This document shows positions 1-20,808 of a stretch of DNA of 64,000 nucleotides, in pieces (within the stretch, counting starts at the first letter, position 1; each line of letters opens with the position of its first letter). The position numbers and the translations under genes were made by a program. The notes under the pieces were generated by a model. It was not told where the DNA came from, did not search any database, and saw only the letters and a list, made by a program, of their open reading frames with translations. Origin of the DNA: Acanthaster planci (Eukaryota; Echinodermata; Asteroidea; Valvatida; Acanthasteridae); NCBI RefSeq assembly GCF_001949145.1, contig NW_019091369.1:3825758-3889757 (forward strand), read 5' to 3'.

Positions 1-426
1 CTTTACCATGAACAATTTGTGAAAGGATAACTTCTAAGCTATGGGAATCTTAAACATTGAAAAAAAAAGAATTTTGTGTCTGAATCGAGAGGAAAGCACC
101 ACGTCTATTGCAGACAATCTCAACAGTCAATGTTGCATTAACTGGTACTGTTTTATTTAACACTTATTCTAATAACCATCATTCCATCAGAACTAAAGTC
201 TTCAATTCCCTCTTATCTTCCATCTATTCTTGGTCTCCCAAACTAAGTTGTTCTGTTATGATACAATTCTTCAAATTAGTTTTTAATTTTTCTCGTTTTT
301 CCCCTCTTTGGAAGACCATAGGGGTGTGCTTTTCAAAGTTCACCGTTTGTCTTATGAAATGGCATCATTTTAAATTTTAGCCGAGGTACAAAACAGTGAG
401 AGTGGTGGAAACGTTTCAAATGAGGT
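1..426. other. 3' flank of alpha-tubulin gene 1
   Basis: No coding exon is seen here. The stretch lies downstream of the minus-strand tubulin gene 1 stop codon. A minus-strand AATAAA (plus TTTATT at 152-157) sits about 270 bp past the stop and is a candidate polyadenylation signal, so much of this is probably 3' UTR. Confidence 0.4.
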
Positions 427-4542
<4,116 letters not shown>

Positions 4543-5684
4543 GTTTTTTGTCTTTGTCGCTGGACACAGGAAACAGGATAAAATTGAAATTTCAAAGGAT
4601 TCGGCGTCCTCGTAGTAGCTCAGTAATGAATTGCCTTGCCAGCGGTTATAAGGTACGTAGCAGGAACTAAGCACAGATGGCTGTGCACGGAACTATTAAA
4701 ATGCATCAGGAATAGACTTGCCAAAAGTCGATTGAGCATTGTGTTAGGAGTTGAAAGTAAATCGCATCATGTGACTACCACACAATAGTCTGAGTATCCA
4801 AAATGTGGTGTTAAATCTGGCTAGAAATGTTGCCAATATATACCCACAGTTTAAAGATCCCCTCATTACTGAATTGTTACCTATTTTAACCAATCCGTAC
4901 CCGACCCCAACCCAATCACCAAGCCAATTATCCAACCCCGTCCACTTAACCAGGCCCGGCCAGACCAAGCCGACTGAACAAACCCAATCCAACCACATTT
5001 CAGGCTCCTTAACCCACGATACACCCAGCCCACCGCAACCAAACCCAATCTTGAAAAGCCCAATCCAACCCAATTCACCACCTAACCCAACCAGACACCT
5101 AACCCAACCCAATTCAACCGAAGCCTATCTAACCCAACCCTATCCCATCCCACCCCGCCCAGCCAAGTTCAGCCAAGCCAAGCCATGTCCAGCCCAGTCC
5201 AGCCTAGCCCAGCCAGACCCTGGCCAGCCAAGTCCAACCAAACTAACAAAAATTATTTTCAAAAATCATAATCCCACCCGAATTGGCCAAACTTTGGGAA
5301 GGTCATGATGGCAAATAATTAATCGGGAAAATTGATTGCATTTTCACAATTTTTATTCACTTCGTTTGCTGAAGTCAAATAAAAGTCCTATAAAACGAAA
5401 TCTAGTTGAGAACATTTCTAAAAGAAACTGAAACTGTGGTTTTTGTGAGCTTAAACTATTACACTACTGAGTAGTGACTATTCTAATATTCAGCCTTCTT
5501 AAATATTAATTTAGTCTTCTATGTATTTCGGTCGAGAAGACTGATGTTCATTACTTGAGATCGTATAGGTAAGAGGTGGTATCAAGCTCCTGGGACGATC
5601 CCAATTGCCAGCACAGACCACAAACACGATGAAAGTTTGATAGTTACAGCATTTCGATTCGATCAACGTTGCTGTTGTTTTTAT
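4543..5684. other. Spacer: tubulin 1 promoter side and tubulin 2 3' flank
   Basis: No exon found. The part near 4543-4700 must hold the promoter of tubulin 1, since its first coding exon is only the ATG at 4540-4542. A TTATAA lies at 4646-4651 but is unproven as a TATA box. The middle is a CCCAA-type satellite. The part from about 5320 to 5684 is 3' flank of tubulin 2, with minus-strand AATAAA at 5352-5357, and is repeated downstream of tubulin 3. Confidence 0.45.
4880..5262. repeat. Degenerate (CCCAA)n-type satellite
   Basis: About 380 bp of imperfect repeats of CCCAA/CCCAATCCAA on the plus strand, drifting to CCAGCCCAG at the right end. It yields long low-complexity Pro/Asn/Thr reading frames on the plus strand that are not a gene. 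A similar block lies at 33640-33890. Confidence 0.8.
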
Positions 5685-8305
<2,621 letters not shown>

Positions 8306-8379
8306 TTTGATTGCTTTCTCGAAGTTTTTAAAAATTAGAAGAAGATAAAATACGAAGAGTTTCTTAAATCTCCTTGGCG

Positions 8380-8385
8380 TTTATA
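8380..8385 (-). promoter_or_regulatory. TATA box of alpha-tubulin gene 2
   Basis: TATAAA on the minus strand, 75 bp upstream of the start codon at 8305. It lies inside a block (8363-8530) conserved in front of tubulin 3 (13650-13812). That places transcription start near 8350 and gives a 5' UTR of about 45 nt. Confidence 0.6.
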
Positions 8386-8481
8386 CCGGTTGATGACGGG
8401 AGTTGGCATCGAATGGTGGTGTGGTAATCGCCCAGCGGCCTGGCTACAACCTGTTTACTTGCTGCTCCGTGCCTTGCGTTG

Positions 8482-8486
8482 ATTGG
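8482..8486 (-). promoter_or_regulatory. CCAAT box of alpha-tubulin gene 2
   Basis: CCAAT on the minus strand, about 100 bp upstream of the TATA box. It is kept at the matching place in the tubulin 3 promoter, along with GCGCCAGCT and TAAATATCG further upstream. Confidence 0.5.
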
Positions 8487-8530
8487 CTGTCACGGTCGTT
8501 AGGCGCCAGCTTATAAATATCGGGAAAATT

Positions 8531-10825
8531 GGTCTCTTTGTTGTCATGGTTCCAACAACGCTAATTGTCATCTCGAAACGACGCCCATAATTTTTTTAGA
8601 GCGGTGTTGGCTGGAATTGCTGTCACGCTTTGTTGGTTGGAGGACTAAACAAGTTCATAAAACAGAACCTCAAAATTCATGGAAGGAAAGCAGCGCATAT
8701 AATGAAATTACCACTTTCCCCCAGCATCATGTTGTTCTACTTGAGCGTAAATGCCAAATGTTCAAAATGAAAACAAAAGAGATCCTCACTCGAAGAAAAA
8801 CTAAATTGGTTGCATAAAGCGAGCTAGTTGCTGCGTGGGTGCATGTATATAACTACGATGTGGCATGATATGAAATATCTTTACGCCAAACTTGTTGTAG
8901 CGTAATATGGTCGTGGTATAAACTTCACTTTAATAAACAACAGAAACCAAACCATAGACAAAAGAAAACAAAAACAAGATGGAACAAAGGGGAAAAACAA
9001 CTGAAAACAAGGAAGATCAAGCAGGACAGGCCCAAAGCAGACACCCTCCCCATCATGCAATATCCATGTATATCTGGCATGCAAAGATACATATCGAATG
9101 AGTAAAATTAATTCAATTTTTATGAAAATATTTTGAGACTGACAAACATGGATACAAATTGTTCTGTTAGGGCCACGAAATTATAATGGCTGACTATTGT
9201 TCACATACAAATGAGTAGAACTGAACCTAAACCCTACACCAATATCACGCAGCCTGCTGTCTTTATGATATTTACATATCATATTTTATTAAGGGCAGGA
9301 ACAATGCCTTGTTCAAGCCGAAATGATCTTATGGTTGAATGATTTCACTAAAATAGACCATTATCAGCTGCAGGCTGGTTGGCATGGTGACGGCTATTCT
9401 TCAGGCTCGACGCCTCTCGAATTTGCCATCTATGATAAAATCATCAGTAAAAAAATGCAATCAATAAATGATGATCGTGGCGTGTAATTTCACTGAGTAC
9501 CATTGCCGCAGACTGTTGCATCGATTCACGGTGTTATTCACCCGGATCGACACGTCTGTACGAGACAATAGAAGCCAAGGTAACAGAAAAAGAGGGGAAA
9601 CGGAAAGATACGTCTTGCCTTTAAGCCAAGAACCCTTCATTTGATAAGTTTTGGGGATGTATTTAAAACCTATCGGTTAGAGCGCCTCTTGATTGTAATT
9701 GGAGATGCCTCGGAAAATCTAGCTCGCAGTGAACGAATAGGTTAAATGAGATGGCATCTAAATTCAAAGATGGTGAAGTGTTACGCAGTGCTCACCACAT
9801 GCTAATGCATTCTGGCAATCAGGTGCCATGGCTGAAGTGTTATTACGCTGGCAAACAAGTGTTAAGCGCGCGTTTCATTCCTCGCAGACCACTGATCTCC
9901 ATTTGGAGACTAGGTCTTCGACCAATAGAGTGTCGTGCTTTTGTTAAGTGCACGTATAGGGTTTAAAAACGCACGCGTGTGGGTATGGTTCCACTTTGGT
10001 TCCACCGCAAATTAGTCTCAAGTTCCCATGAACAAAGTCACACGTACAGATCGGTCTTAGCAATGGAAAGTTGGAAACTAACATTGAAGTAATTATACTA
10101 AATATCGCAGACATATTGTCAATACCAGTGACACATTCTGTTCTATTGTAACGCTTACACACAGAAAGGCAAAATGTTAGCTATTTATTTTTCACGGCAC
10201 AAATTTTATTGAAGGCTCACGTTCAATTTAAAATCGTGACGTTTTGGATGGGGACAAACTGAAAAACTGACCTAGGCTTATTTCTTTAAGGTCTTATAAT
10301 AATTTCCACTTATCTAAAACAACATTTTTAAGCACTTTTCATCCTCATTTTCAGACTTTTTCCGTAAAAATTATGATTTTTCATCAACCATTTGAAGTTT
10401 ATACAGACTGATTCAGCGAAAGTGTCAGTCTAGGGCCTAATCGTTATTCCGTCATAGTTTTGTGAAAATGGAGTATAAGTCCAGGTCAGAGCTGATAAGT
10501 CCATTGAAGTTGAATCTTATTGGGTGACATTAAACTACTCCATAATTTGTGTTAAATGCGACGAGTTTGCTTAAGTATGAACTACAAATAGGCTTGAAGC
10601 TCGATGCTTTAGATCAGCTTTAAAATATCTCAAGAAACTTGGGCTGCCTGTCCCAAAGTAGGTAAGTTTCATTGATTTTAAATTCACCAATAGAACGCAG
10701 ATACCTTAAGAAAATTCAAGCGCACTAAAATCAGCCAAACAACGAGAAGAGCTGCTTCAGTCCAAGTCATACTAATATTGTATCAAAGAACTCTGAGTTT
10801 AGAACATTGTGATTCTTTGTTCTTC
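8531..10825. other. Spacer between tubulin 2 promoter and the tubulin relic
   Basis: About 2.3 kb in which no exon, RNA gene or clear repeat could be supported. Short open frames have no family resemblance or splice context. Confidence 0.5.
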
Positions 10826-10940
10826 ATATTCGCCATCTCCTTGCTCTCCGTCACCAGATTCAGAATCTATCCCGACCTCCTTGTAATCCATGGAGTACCA
10901 GATCCTCACGAGCCTCAGAGAACTCAACCTCCTCCATACC
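10826..10940 (-). pseudogene. C-terminal relic of a fifth alpha-tubulin gene
   Basis: On the minus strand this reads like the last ~40 codons of alpha-tubulin: [14 protein letters not shown], then a small deletion and frameshift, then DYKEVGIDSESGDGEQGDGEY in a shifted frame, running on without the normal stop. The intact genes have [25 protein letters not shown] here. No other tubulin sequence follows upstream: at 10941 it joins abruptly to the duplicated 3' flank of genes 2 and 3. It looks like the stump of a copy lost in an unequal exchange. Confidence 0.85.
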
Positions 10941-11359
10941 GGCTTGATTGATTGATCGATTTCAGTCTCACACCTTTATGCATTTCATTCGCTGAAGGCG
11001 AATGAAAGTCCTAAATCTAGCTGAGAATGCTAGTAAAAGAAACTGACACTTTGGTTTTTGTGAGCTTTAGTGAAAGAAAAGTATCACATTACTGAATAGT
11101 GACTACTCTATACAAATTTTCAGACTTCTTGAATAGCAATTTAGTCTTCTATATTTCGGTTGAAAAGATCGATGCTGATTAATTGAGATCATAGCCTTGT
11201 AGAGGTAAGAGGTGGCATCAATTTCCTGGGACGATCCAAACTGCCATGGTAGAATAGATAGTCTAAAGTAGATTTTTTTGGAAACGCAAGAGCACATACA
11301 CAATGACTTTTTGGTAGTTACAGCATTTCGATTCGATCAACGTTGCTGTTGTTTTTAGT
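10941..11359. other. Duplicated 3' flank of tubulin 3
   Basis: This stretch matches 5320-5684, the 3' flank of tubulin 2. Shared blocks include GAAACTGA-CTNTGGTTTTTGTGAGCTT and the run CAGCATTTCGATTCGATCAA just before the stop codon. It contains 3' UTR sequence and no separate gene. Confidence 0.75.
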
Positions 11360-13599
<2,240 letters not shown>

Positions 13600-13668
13600 T
13601 TTGAGTGCTTTATTTAAAATTGTTGAGAGTTAAAGAAGATATAGGGAGATTCCTGGCGTCTCTTTGCG

Positions 13669-13674
13669 TTTATA
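13669..13674 (-). promoter_or_regulatory. TATA box of alpha-tubulin gene 3
   Basis: TATAAA on the minus strand, 70 bp upstream of the start codon at 13599. It occupies the same place as the tubulin 2 TATA box within the conserved block 13650-13812. Confidence 0.6.
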
Positions 13675-13766
13675 CCGATTGATGGCGGGTGTTGACAGCG
13701 AGTGGCGGTGTGGTTATCGCTCGCTGCCCTATAACCCGTTCACTTGCTTTGCCGTGCCGTACGGAG

Positions 13767-13771
13767 ATTGG
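13767..13771 (-). promoter_or_regulatory. CCAAT box of alpha-tubulin gene 3
   Basis: CCAAT on the minus strand about 95 bp upstream of the TATA box, matching the tubulin 2 promoter in position and context. Confidence 0.5.
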
Positions 13772-13812
13772 CTCAAATGGTTGTCACGCGCCAGCTCATA
13801 AATATCGCGTCG

Positions 13813-16112
13813 GAAACGGCATAAGGTTGCCATGGTTTTGTCAGTGTTCATTATGAGCTCAAAACAAGGTTAACAAAAATAATTTCTGGTGGAGGGTTGC
13901 CATCTTTTTAATAAAAATTGATAACATAAAACTGTCTCTTTATTGCCTCAATTTTATTTCATTTCATTCTACCGTATTGGCAAATGAATTCAAGTTCACA
14001 AAAAGGGTGGAATTTGAGAAGTTAAAAAAAATACAAAAACTACCCTTTTCCAGACACAAATTCAAAGTTTTGTGGTAGTGAGAACTCAGATATTCCTCTA
14101 GCGCCTTTTTGCAGTGTAATGACGGACCCAAACAGAGGACAACATCCCACAACCTGCTTTGTTCCTGTTATTTACCTGCCATTTTTAAAATTCACAGAGG
14201 CATAATACCACTGTCTGTTCTAGCATATCTCATAGCTCAACGATTCGACTAAAATGGCTGTTTTAGGTACAGCATGGTAGCCATGGTGACACCAACAATC
14301 CCCCCTCCGTCGTCATTGATTCACCCATGGTAAATTTATCAGTAACAAAATGGTCCTCTGAGAATTATCACGACACTGTGGCGCGATGCATTCTGTGCCC
14401 TTGCTGCACAGACTGTTGAGTCAAGGCATGGAGTTGCTCTCTAAGACGACCACAACAGGGAGAGACATGTCGGCTTAAAGTCAAGGTCAAAGATATAATG
14501 AACAATCCTTCATTTAATAAGTTTTTATGATGTCGGGGTATGCATAAAAACAAGGAAAATCTGCAGACCAATCAAAGGTATGTTCTTAGAGACGTCACTA
14601 AGAATTGACCAATGAGGAAATGCGTGTTGACATTGAACTGACATTTCAAAATGTACGACTCGCGTCGTTTGCAACCAATGCACTGTTCGTTCTTTCGGGA
14701 TAAGCAAGGTGAATCATTATGTTAGAGTCACATCAATAGCTCAACTACATCAGCACACGAAGGGTTTTCTTACTTATAGCTCAATACTACCCTGTCTATA
14801 TTGCTCTGTAATGGTCGCATTTGATTTCCTAATTTTTATAAGGGTAATTCCAGAAATTAGGGGTCCAAAAGTGTGACATTTTCGTGTCCCTCTTACATCT
14901 GACCTTTGTTATTTGACATAGAAATATCACCGGAATTAATTTCGAAATATTGCTATTTGTTTTGCAGGTAATTTGTATTAATTCATCACTTTTGGAAATT
15001 AGAAAGTATGTTCTGAACTTACAAAATTATATGTCAGATGTGACAGGGACACGAAAAAAGGACCTTAATTTCTGGAATTAGGCCTACCCATTAACGGAAG
15101 TGACGCTAAAACCATATCCATGGCATTGGGAAACAATCAAACATCAAATATGCTGGAGCCAGCCTCATTAGACATTATACTTTGTGTTTATGGCGTAGGT
15201 AGTCCAACGAAACCTGGCCACAGGTTATCTTCTAGAACTGTTATCTCATCGTTTGAATCAGTCAAAGGAGAAAAATATGAACTACGAAGAATCACACAGT
15301 TGACAGTAATGCAAAAACGCTATTAAAGATATTTCTCTGAAACCGCAGACTAAATCAATAAATTAATGTCTGTCTCCCCTGCTGTTTGTTAGCCTATTAC
15401 TTCTACTGATAAATAGCTGGATACATCGTTTAAACTGTTTCCATAGAAACAGAAAACTGCTTCAGGGTACCAGCTTTTTATGTAAAAATGCAAAATCCTC
15501 GTTGTGCGATTGTGCTAAACATTATTTTAATGTATTTAAATTTGTGTATCATGTGCGCCGACATTTATTTCTTAACTTTTAATCTTGTACGCCTTTGATG
15601 AAAGAAAAATACGAAAACTAAATTGTTAGTTTCCTTTTTTCATCACTAATAGTTTGAATCTGGGGTCAAGGCTGAGTAATACCATAAACAAATTTGAATT
15701 TCACGTTCATGCGTTCTTGCTGTCAAGGATCTCTGCAAAGCTCGTGACCTTTACACTAGAAATTTCTATTTGCTCCTTACTGGTTTGCTTCATGACTTCC
15801 ATTTTCGCTGACTTCCAATTTCGCTGACTTCCATTTTTGCTCAGGCCTATATTAACTTGACCGATCAATTTGTTTTAATTCTATTAAAATACTTTGAAAT
15901 TAAACGAATTGCCAGGCTAAGTTAAAAACAACAACAGAATTTCACTTTAAAAGAAGCAAAAACACTGACATCCCGTAAAAATGAAAGACCTATTTGCAGA
16001 ATAAGATTTCAAATTATTTCAGACTTGGGAAAAAAGAAAACAAAATCTGTGCTATGGAAAGAATTTTTTGCTGATGAGCTGCTTGTCAGCCAAGCAGTTT
16101 GTAATTTTTGAA
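13813..16112. other. Spacer between tubulin 3 promoter and tubulin 4
   Basis: No coding exon is supported. It contains one clear foldback element (14844-15081). The right end is 3' UTR of tubulin 4. Confidence 0.5.
14844..15081. repeat. Foldback MITE with ~55-bp inverted ends
   Basis: The left arm begins GTAATTCCAGAAATTAGG and runs through TTCGTGTCCCTCTTACATCTGAC. The right arm is its inverse with a few changes (GTCAGATGTGACAGGGACACG ... CTGGAATTAGG). About 240 bp in all, with no coding capacity. Confidence 0.8.
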
Positions 16113-19100
16113 TTAATATTCTCCGCCGTCTGCGTCTTCCTCTTCATCCTCAGCAGAATCGGTACCGACTTCCTCGTAATCCTTCTCCAAGGCTGCCAGA
16201 TCCTCACGAGCCTCAGAGAACTCACCCTCCTCCATACCCTCTCCCACGTACCAGTGGACGAAGGCACGCTTGGCGTACATCAGATCAAACTTGTGATCCA
16301 GACGAGCCCAGGCCTCAGCGATGGCCGTGGTGTTGCTCAGCATGCAAACGGCACGCTGCACCTTGGCCAGATCACCACCAGGCACGACGGTGGGCGGCTG
16401 GTTGTTGATCCCGACCTTGAAGCCAGTTGGACACCAGTCGACGAACTGGATGGTGCGCTTGGTCTTGATGTTGGCGATAGCGGCATTGACATCCTTAGGG
16501 ACGACATCGCCACGGTAGAGCAGACAGCAGGCCATGTACTTGCCATGACGAGGATCGCACTTAACCATCTGGTTTTCTGGCTCATAGCAGGCACCAGTGA
16601 GGTCTGCGATGCTGAACTGCTCATGGTAGGCCTTCTCAGCAGAGATAACAGGAGCGTAAGTCACAAGAGGGAAATGGATTCGTGGATAGGGAACCAAGTT
16701 GGTTTGGAACTCGTTTAGATCGACGTTAAGGGACCCTTCGAAGCGCAGAGATGATGTTATTGAGGACACGACCTGGGCAATCAGACGGTTGAGATTGGCA
16801 TAAGATGGCCGCTCGATGTCAAGTTTACGACGGCAGATGTCGTAGATGGCCTCGTTGTCGACGACAAAGGCGCAGTCGGTATGCTCCAGGGTAGTGTGGG
16901 TAGCTAAGACAGAGTTGTATGGCTCTACCACTGAGGAAGACATCTGAGGGGCAGGGTAAACCGCGACCTCAAGCTTGGACTTCTTGCCAAAGTCCACGGC
17001 TAGCTTCTCCATGAGTAATGCGCTGAAGCCAGAGCCAGTGCCTCCACCGAAACTGTGGAAGATGAGGAAACCCTGGAGGCCAGTGCACTTGTCGGCCTGC
17101 AAAAGGAGCATTCAATGCAATTTTAGGCAGGTGCACTATCTTTCAAAAGCGACGAGTTGCAGTTGAAGAGCGTTGTGAATTGATTTCCTTTATAAGTTAG
17201 AAAGAAGAGTTTTAAGAAGAAGACATACCATCTTGCGGATTTTATCAATGACCTCATCCACTTTTTCTCTTCCGACGGAAAAGTGGCCCCTGGCGTAGTT
17301 GTTGGCGGCATCCTCCTTGCCTGTGATCAGCTGCTCAGGGTGAAAAAGCTGGCGGTAGGTGCCGGTGCGGACCTCGTCTAGAAAGAGAAAACAAGTGAAA
17401 GTATTACTTCAATTCTCGTTTTTGGTTGAACTTTAATTCTCTCAAGTTAATCTGCACATTTATCTTACATGCATTTAATACCTCCTACTAAAAGGCACTG
17501 TTAATGACGCTCACCGACTACCGTAGGCTCCAAATCAACGAAAATGGCGCGTGGGACGTGCTTGCCGGAACTGGTCTCACTGAAGAAGGTGTTGAAGGAG
17601 TCCTCACAACTTCCGATGGATGTGTCACTGGGCATCTGACCATCAGGTTGGATGCCGTGTTCCAGGCAGTACAGCTCCCAGCAGGCATTGCCCATCTGGA
17701 CTCCGGCCTGGCCGACATGGACTGAGATAACTTCGCGCTATAATAAATGATCAAATAAAATAAAATAAAATATGCCAATGTCAGATGCGAAAAGTAAGCC
17801 TCACTGAGCTTCGTGCTTAAGGACGCCCCCAATATGGTAACAAGCACACAGGCTTGACCGAAGCTTGAACACCATTGCTGTTGCGTGTTGGACACTCGCG
17901 CGAAACCTAAAGGGTGCAGTCCACTAATTCAAGCGAGAATTTCTGGCCAGCTCATTAGCATTAAAAGTGCCCCCACAGTATCTTTTGAAAAATGAGATTG
18001 TATGGCCCCAAAATGGTGAGATTGTGTAAATCCTTGCCAGGATCAACTCCCTGGGTCTTTGGGCTTTCATCTGAGAGCAGAATGGCTGAAAAATACTGTT
18101 GAAAAATGGTCCTAAGTGCCCGAGAAAGTTGAGGGTTGCCACTGATTGAGGCTGCAATCAGACTTTGGAAATATCACTTTTTGGGGGGTAATTTTGTTTT
18201 GAGGGAATAACTCAAAATGTAATCGGTTAACCCACAGAAAATTGAAAAGAAAATAAAAGATTACGGACCATACAATGATTTAACGCGTTTCAGATGCCTC
18301 ACGGATGTTGGTACGCATATTATTAGGCCTCGAACAATGCTGATTTGACACTGTTTTCAATGGGGCATGAATTAGTGGACTACACCCTGAACGGAGATTG
18401 GTAAATGTCAAACACATACTGCTAACGCGCACACGCCTCCAGGCCGAGTCACATGCCTAAGAACTACTGCGCACGCGTTGAGTCTCACTTTTACCGAGTC
18501 TGTGCTGTCCGCGCTGGACTTTCCGTCCCGGGAAAAGTGACCTGGGCATTTTTCCTGGGCTTTTGATAAATAAAAACAATGCAGAGCTCCTTTGACCTCA
18601 TGCTGGATGAAAAACATAAAGGTACATGCATAATTACCCATTATCACAGCCGCTACGGCGCTCACACAATACAATGATCGATTTTTCGAAACATACTGCG
18701 TATTTTACTGTCATGATTTTTCATATGTTATTACATTCTATACCTGCAGAAAAAAAATCTTGTTTCGAATGTCCAAGTTATTGTTTTGATTTTCCGGAAT
18801 AGTCTCTGAATTGTTTTTAAAATGCATAAAATTATGAGTGTCCTCAAATAATTTCCCATTTAAACAACATTTAATAAGTCTAAAACAAAAACCACAAACA
18901 ATTCCTATAACAATCGGCTCATGAGTTGTGACAAATGTATTCACATATAAAGTAACGAGTTACATATCTCTGAAATGAAGCGAAAAAGGACTCATCATAA
19001 AAAAAATGCTTATTCAAATTGCACACATGTCACACAGAATAGAACATGTATTGTTCAGGGTGAGGTTAGTCTCGCTTAGTGATGAACCGGAACGCTAATT

Positions 19101-20005
19101 TATTACTAACCTTGTATTTTAGGAATATAATTATAGAGTTTTTGCTTTGATCACTGATGCATGGCAAGGAGCTGCATATGCCAGCGGTTTTCTACATTGG
19201 AGGCTTTATTTAGCAGTCGGGCACTGTACTTTTGCATGCAGAGCCTGAAGCCTGCACTTGACTGTTGCATGACGGGACTATCAGTCACTGGGTGTGGTTG
19301 TTTATCTCAGACTTATTAATTTTTTTCTGTTTGTTTAGCCCACGCCTATTAGGACTGTTTACCATAAACAGAAGAGACGTAAGACCATTGGTAACCTCTG
19401 TCTTTTAGGGATAATGAGTTTATATCCGATATTTCACGTGTTACTTATGACAAGCGCTTCACCTCCTTGTGGGTCGAGCTGTAAATTTTTGCCCCGTGAT
19501 CTCGGTGCCCAATGTATTAAAAAATAAATAATAACAATCAAAGATCAATTAAAGTTTTAGTCGAGTCGGTCAGCCCCTACCTCTTGTACTCTCTTTTAAA
19601 TAATTACACTCCAGGATTCGAGCCTACACTTGAGCAGTTTTTGTTAATTTCAGCAGGTTGAGCATGGTCAGTGGTTAGTGTCCCCGCCTTACGCTCAAAG
19701 TTTGAAATGAATCAACAACCAGGTCCAATTTTCGTGAATTTGGCGTGCTGGTATCGGAGAAAATAACAGAATGATTCCTCCCCCAAATGTTTAGATTTTA
19801 AAGAAAGTCTATTAATTTTTATAATTGTCTGTTTTAAGTAAACATTGCCCAAACTCCACTCTGTATGTGCTTGAATGGAAGGTTAAGTTGCAGACAATTG
19901 ATTATGCAGCCCAACAATTGTTCTTGCGTTTAACTGGCCATCCCCACTGCATAAGAGTATTTGTTTCCAGATAAAATGATCTAAAAAGAACGTGAAACTT
20001 ACCAT
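16113..20005 (-). CDS. TUBA: Divergent alpha-tubulin gene 4 lacking Lys40 (MREV class)
   Basis: Alpha-tubulin. Minus-strand coding exons are 20005-20003 (ATG alone, then GTAAGT), 17737-17515 (residues 2-75), 17377-17229 and 17096-16113, about 452 residues, with all phases consistent. Like gene 1 it starts MREV and has an intron before ADKC. The GTP-binding GGGTGSG and the acidic tail [14 protein letters not shown] with final Tyr are present. The luminal loop reads [12 protein letters not shown] instead of [12 protein letters not shown], so residue 40 is Thr and cannot be acetylated by alphaTAT1. Other unusual sites are ETSSGKH for [16 protein letters not shown] for [28 protein letters not shown] for [19 protein letters not shown], and GINNQPP for GINYQPP. 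The reading frame is intact, which argues for a specialised isotype (such as germline or ciliary) rather than decay; the tissue is unknown. Confidence 0.95.
17911..18388. repeat. 478-bp MITE in tubulin 4 intron 1
   Basis: The terminal inverted repeat AGGGTGCAGTCCACTAATTCA at the left is matched by the inverse with one change at the right (TGAATTAGTGGACTACACCCT). The interior shows no transposase-like frame. It lies in the first intron of tubulin 4. Confidence 0.8.
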
Positions 20006-20808
20006 TGTTTCTGTTGACTCAAAGACACAACTAAAGAGAAACAACCGAATCGCTCGGTGTGCAATATTGCAAAAAGCGTTGACAATGGACGCCTCACACC
20101 AGACAAATGAAGGAAACGCTGCCTTGTATAAATTACACAGATGTTCCAAAATTTCATACCAGTATCTATCGTCAATAAAAGCTTGACTCACGGGCACTTG
20201 AACGTTGAATATTCATTGTTTTTTCACTCTCGAGACAGGTGTTAAATTTAATGTGCGCTTCAGTTGGCTGGCCATGGTGGCATAGCAGAATTCGCTGAGT
20301 TGGTATAATAAACCAGTATAGGGAATCAAAACCGAAATTAATATCTCCTGTGTTAAATTTTGTTCAAAGTGGCTAGAACTTTTTTGGGTCGACTTCCTAC
20401 TCTGTGGTTTTGTTTAATTATTAAACTAAGATGAACGGTTTATGTATCATTTACGCGCGTGGGATGTGCGCGCTTGATCAAAAACCGAGGGCGCCATCAA
20501 CGGTTTAGCTAGAAATAATAGTTTGTTCATGTTCAATAGTATCATGGAGGTAGAAATGATAGTATTGAGCAAAACAGAGGGAAAAATAAGTCAAGAGAAT
20601 AAATGTTATTTAAAAGGCAGGTAAGGTGGCGTCAACATCAGAAATGGTCGTAACCAATGTTGGCACTTGCAAACGACGATGGTAGGACTGGGAATCAGTC
20701 TACCCGCGATCATGTACATGTACAAAGTGATCTTGTACCGAGTATTAGTCAACGTGAAAGAACGTCCCCAATTAAGACAGAACATCCAAGGGCACCAGAC
20801 TAAGCATA
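20006..20808. promoter_or_regulatory. Bidirectional promoter region, tubulin 4 / TRF
   Basis: 803 bp between two divergent start codons, so it must carry the promoters and 5' leaders of both genes. No strong TATA box can be placed with confidence on either side. Confidence 0.5.

Noticed and set aside
4805-5308. Proline/asparagine-rich protein (also 33564-34061)
   Set aside because: The frame is entirely produced by CCCAA-type repeats; there is no start context, splice context or non-repetitive domain.
19650-19735. tRNA-like A box (GGTCAGTGGTTAGTG)
   Set aside because: There is no matching B box or cloverleaf; at best a decayed SINE.
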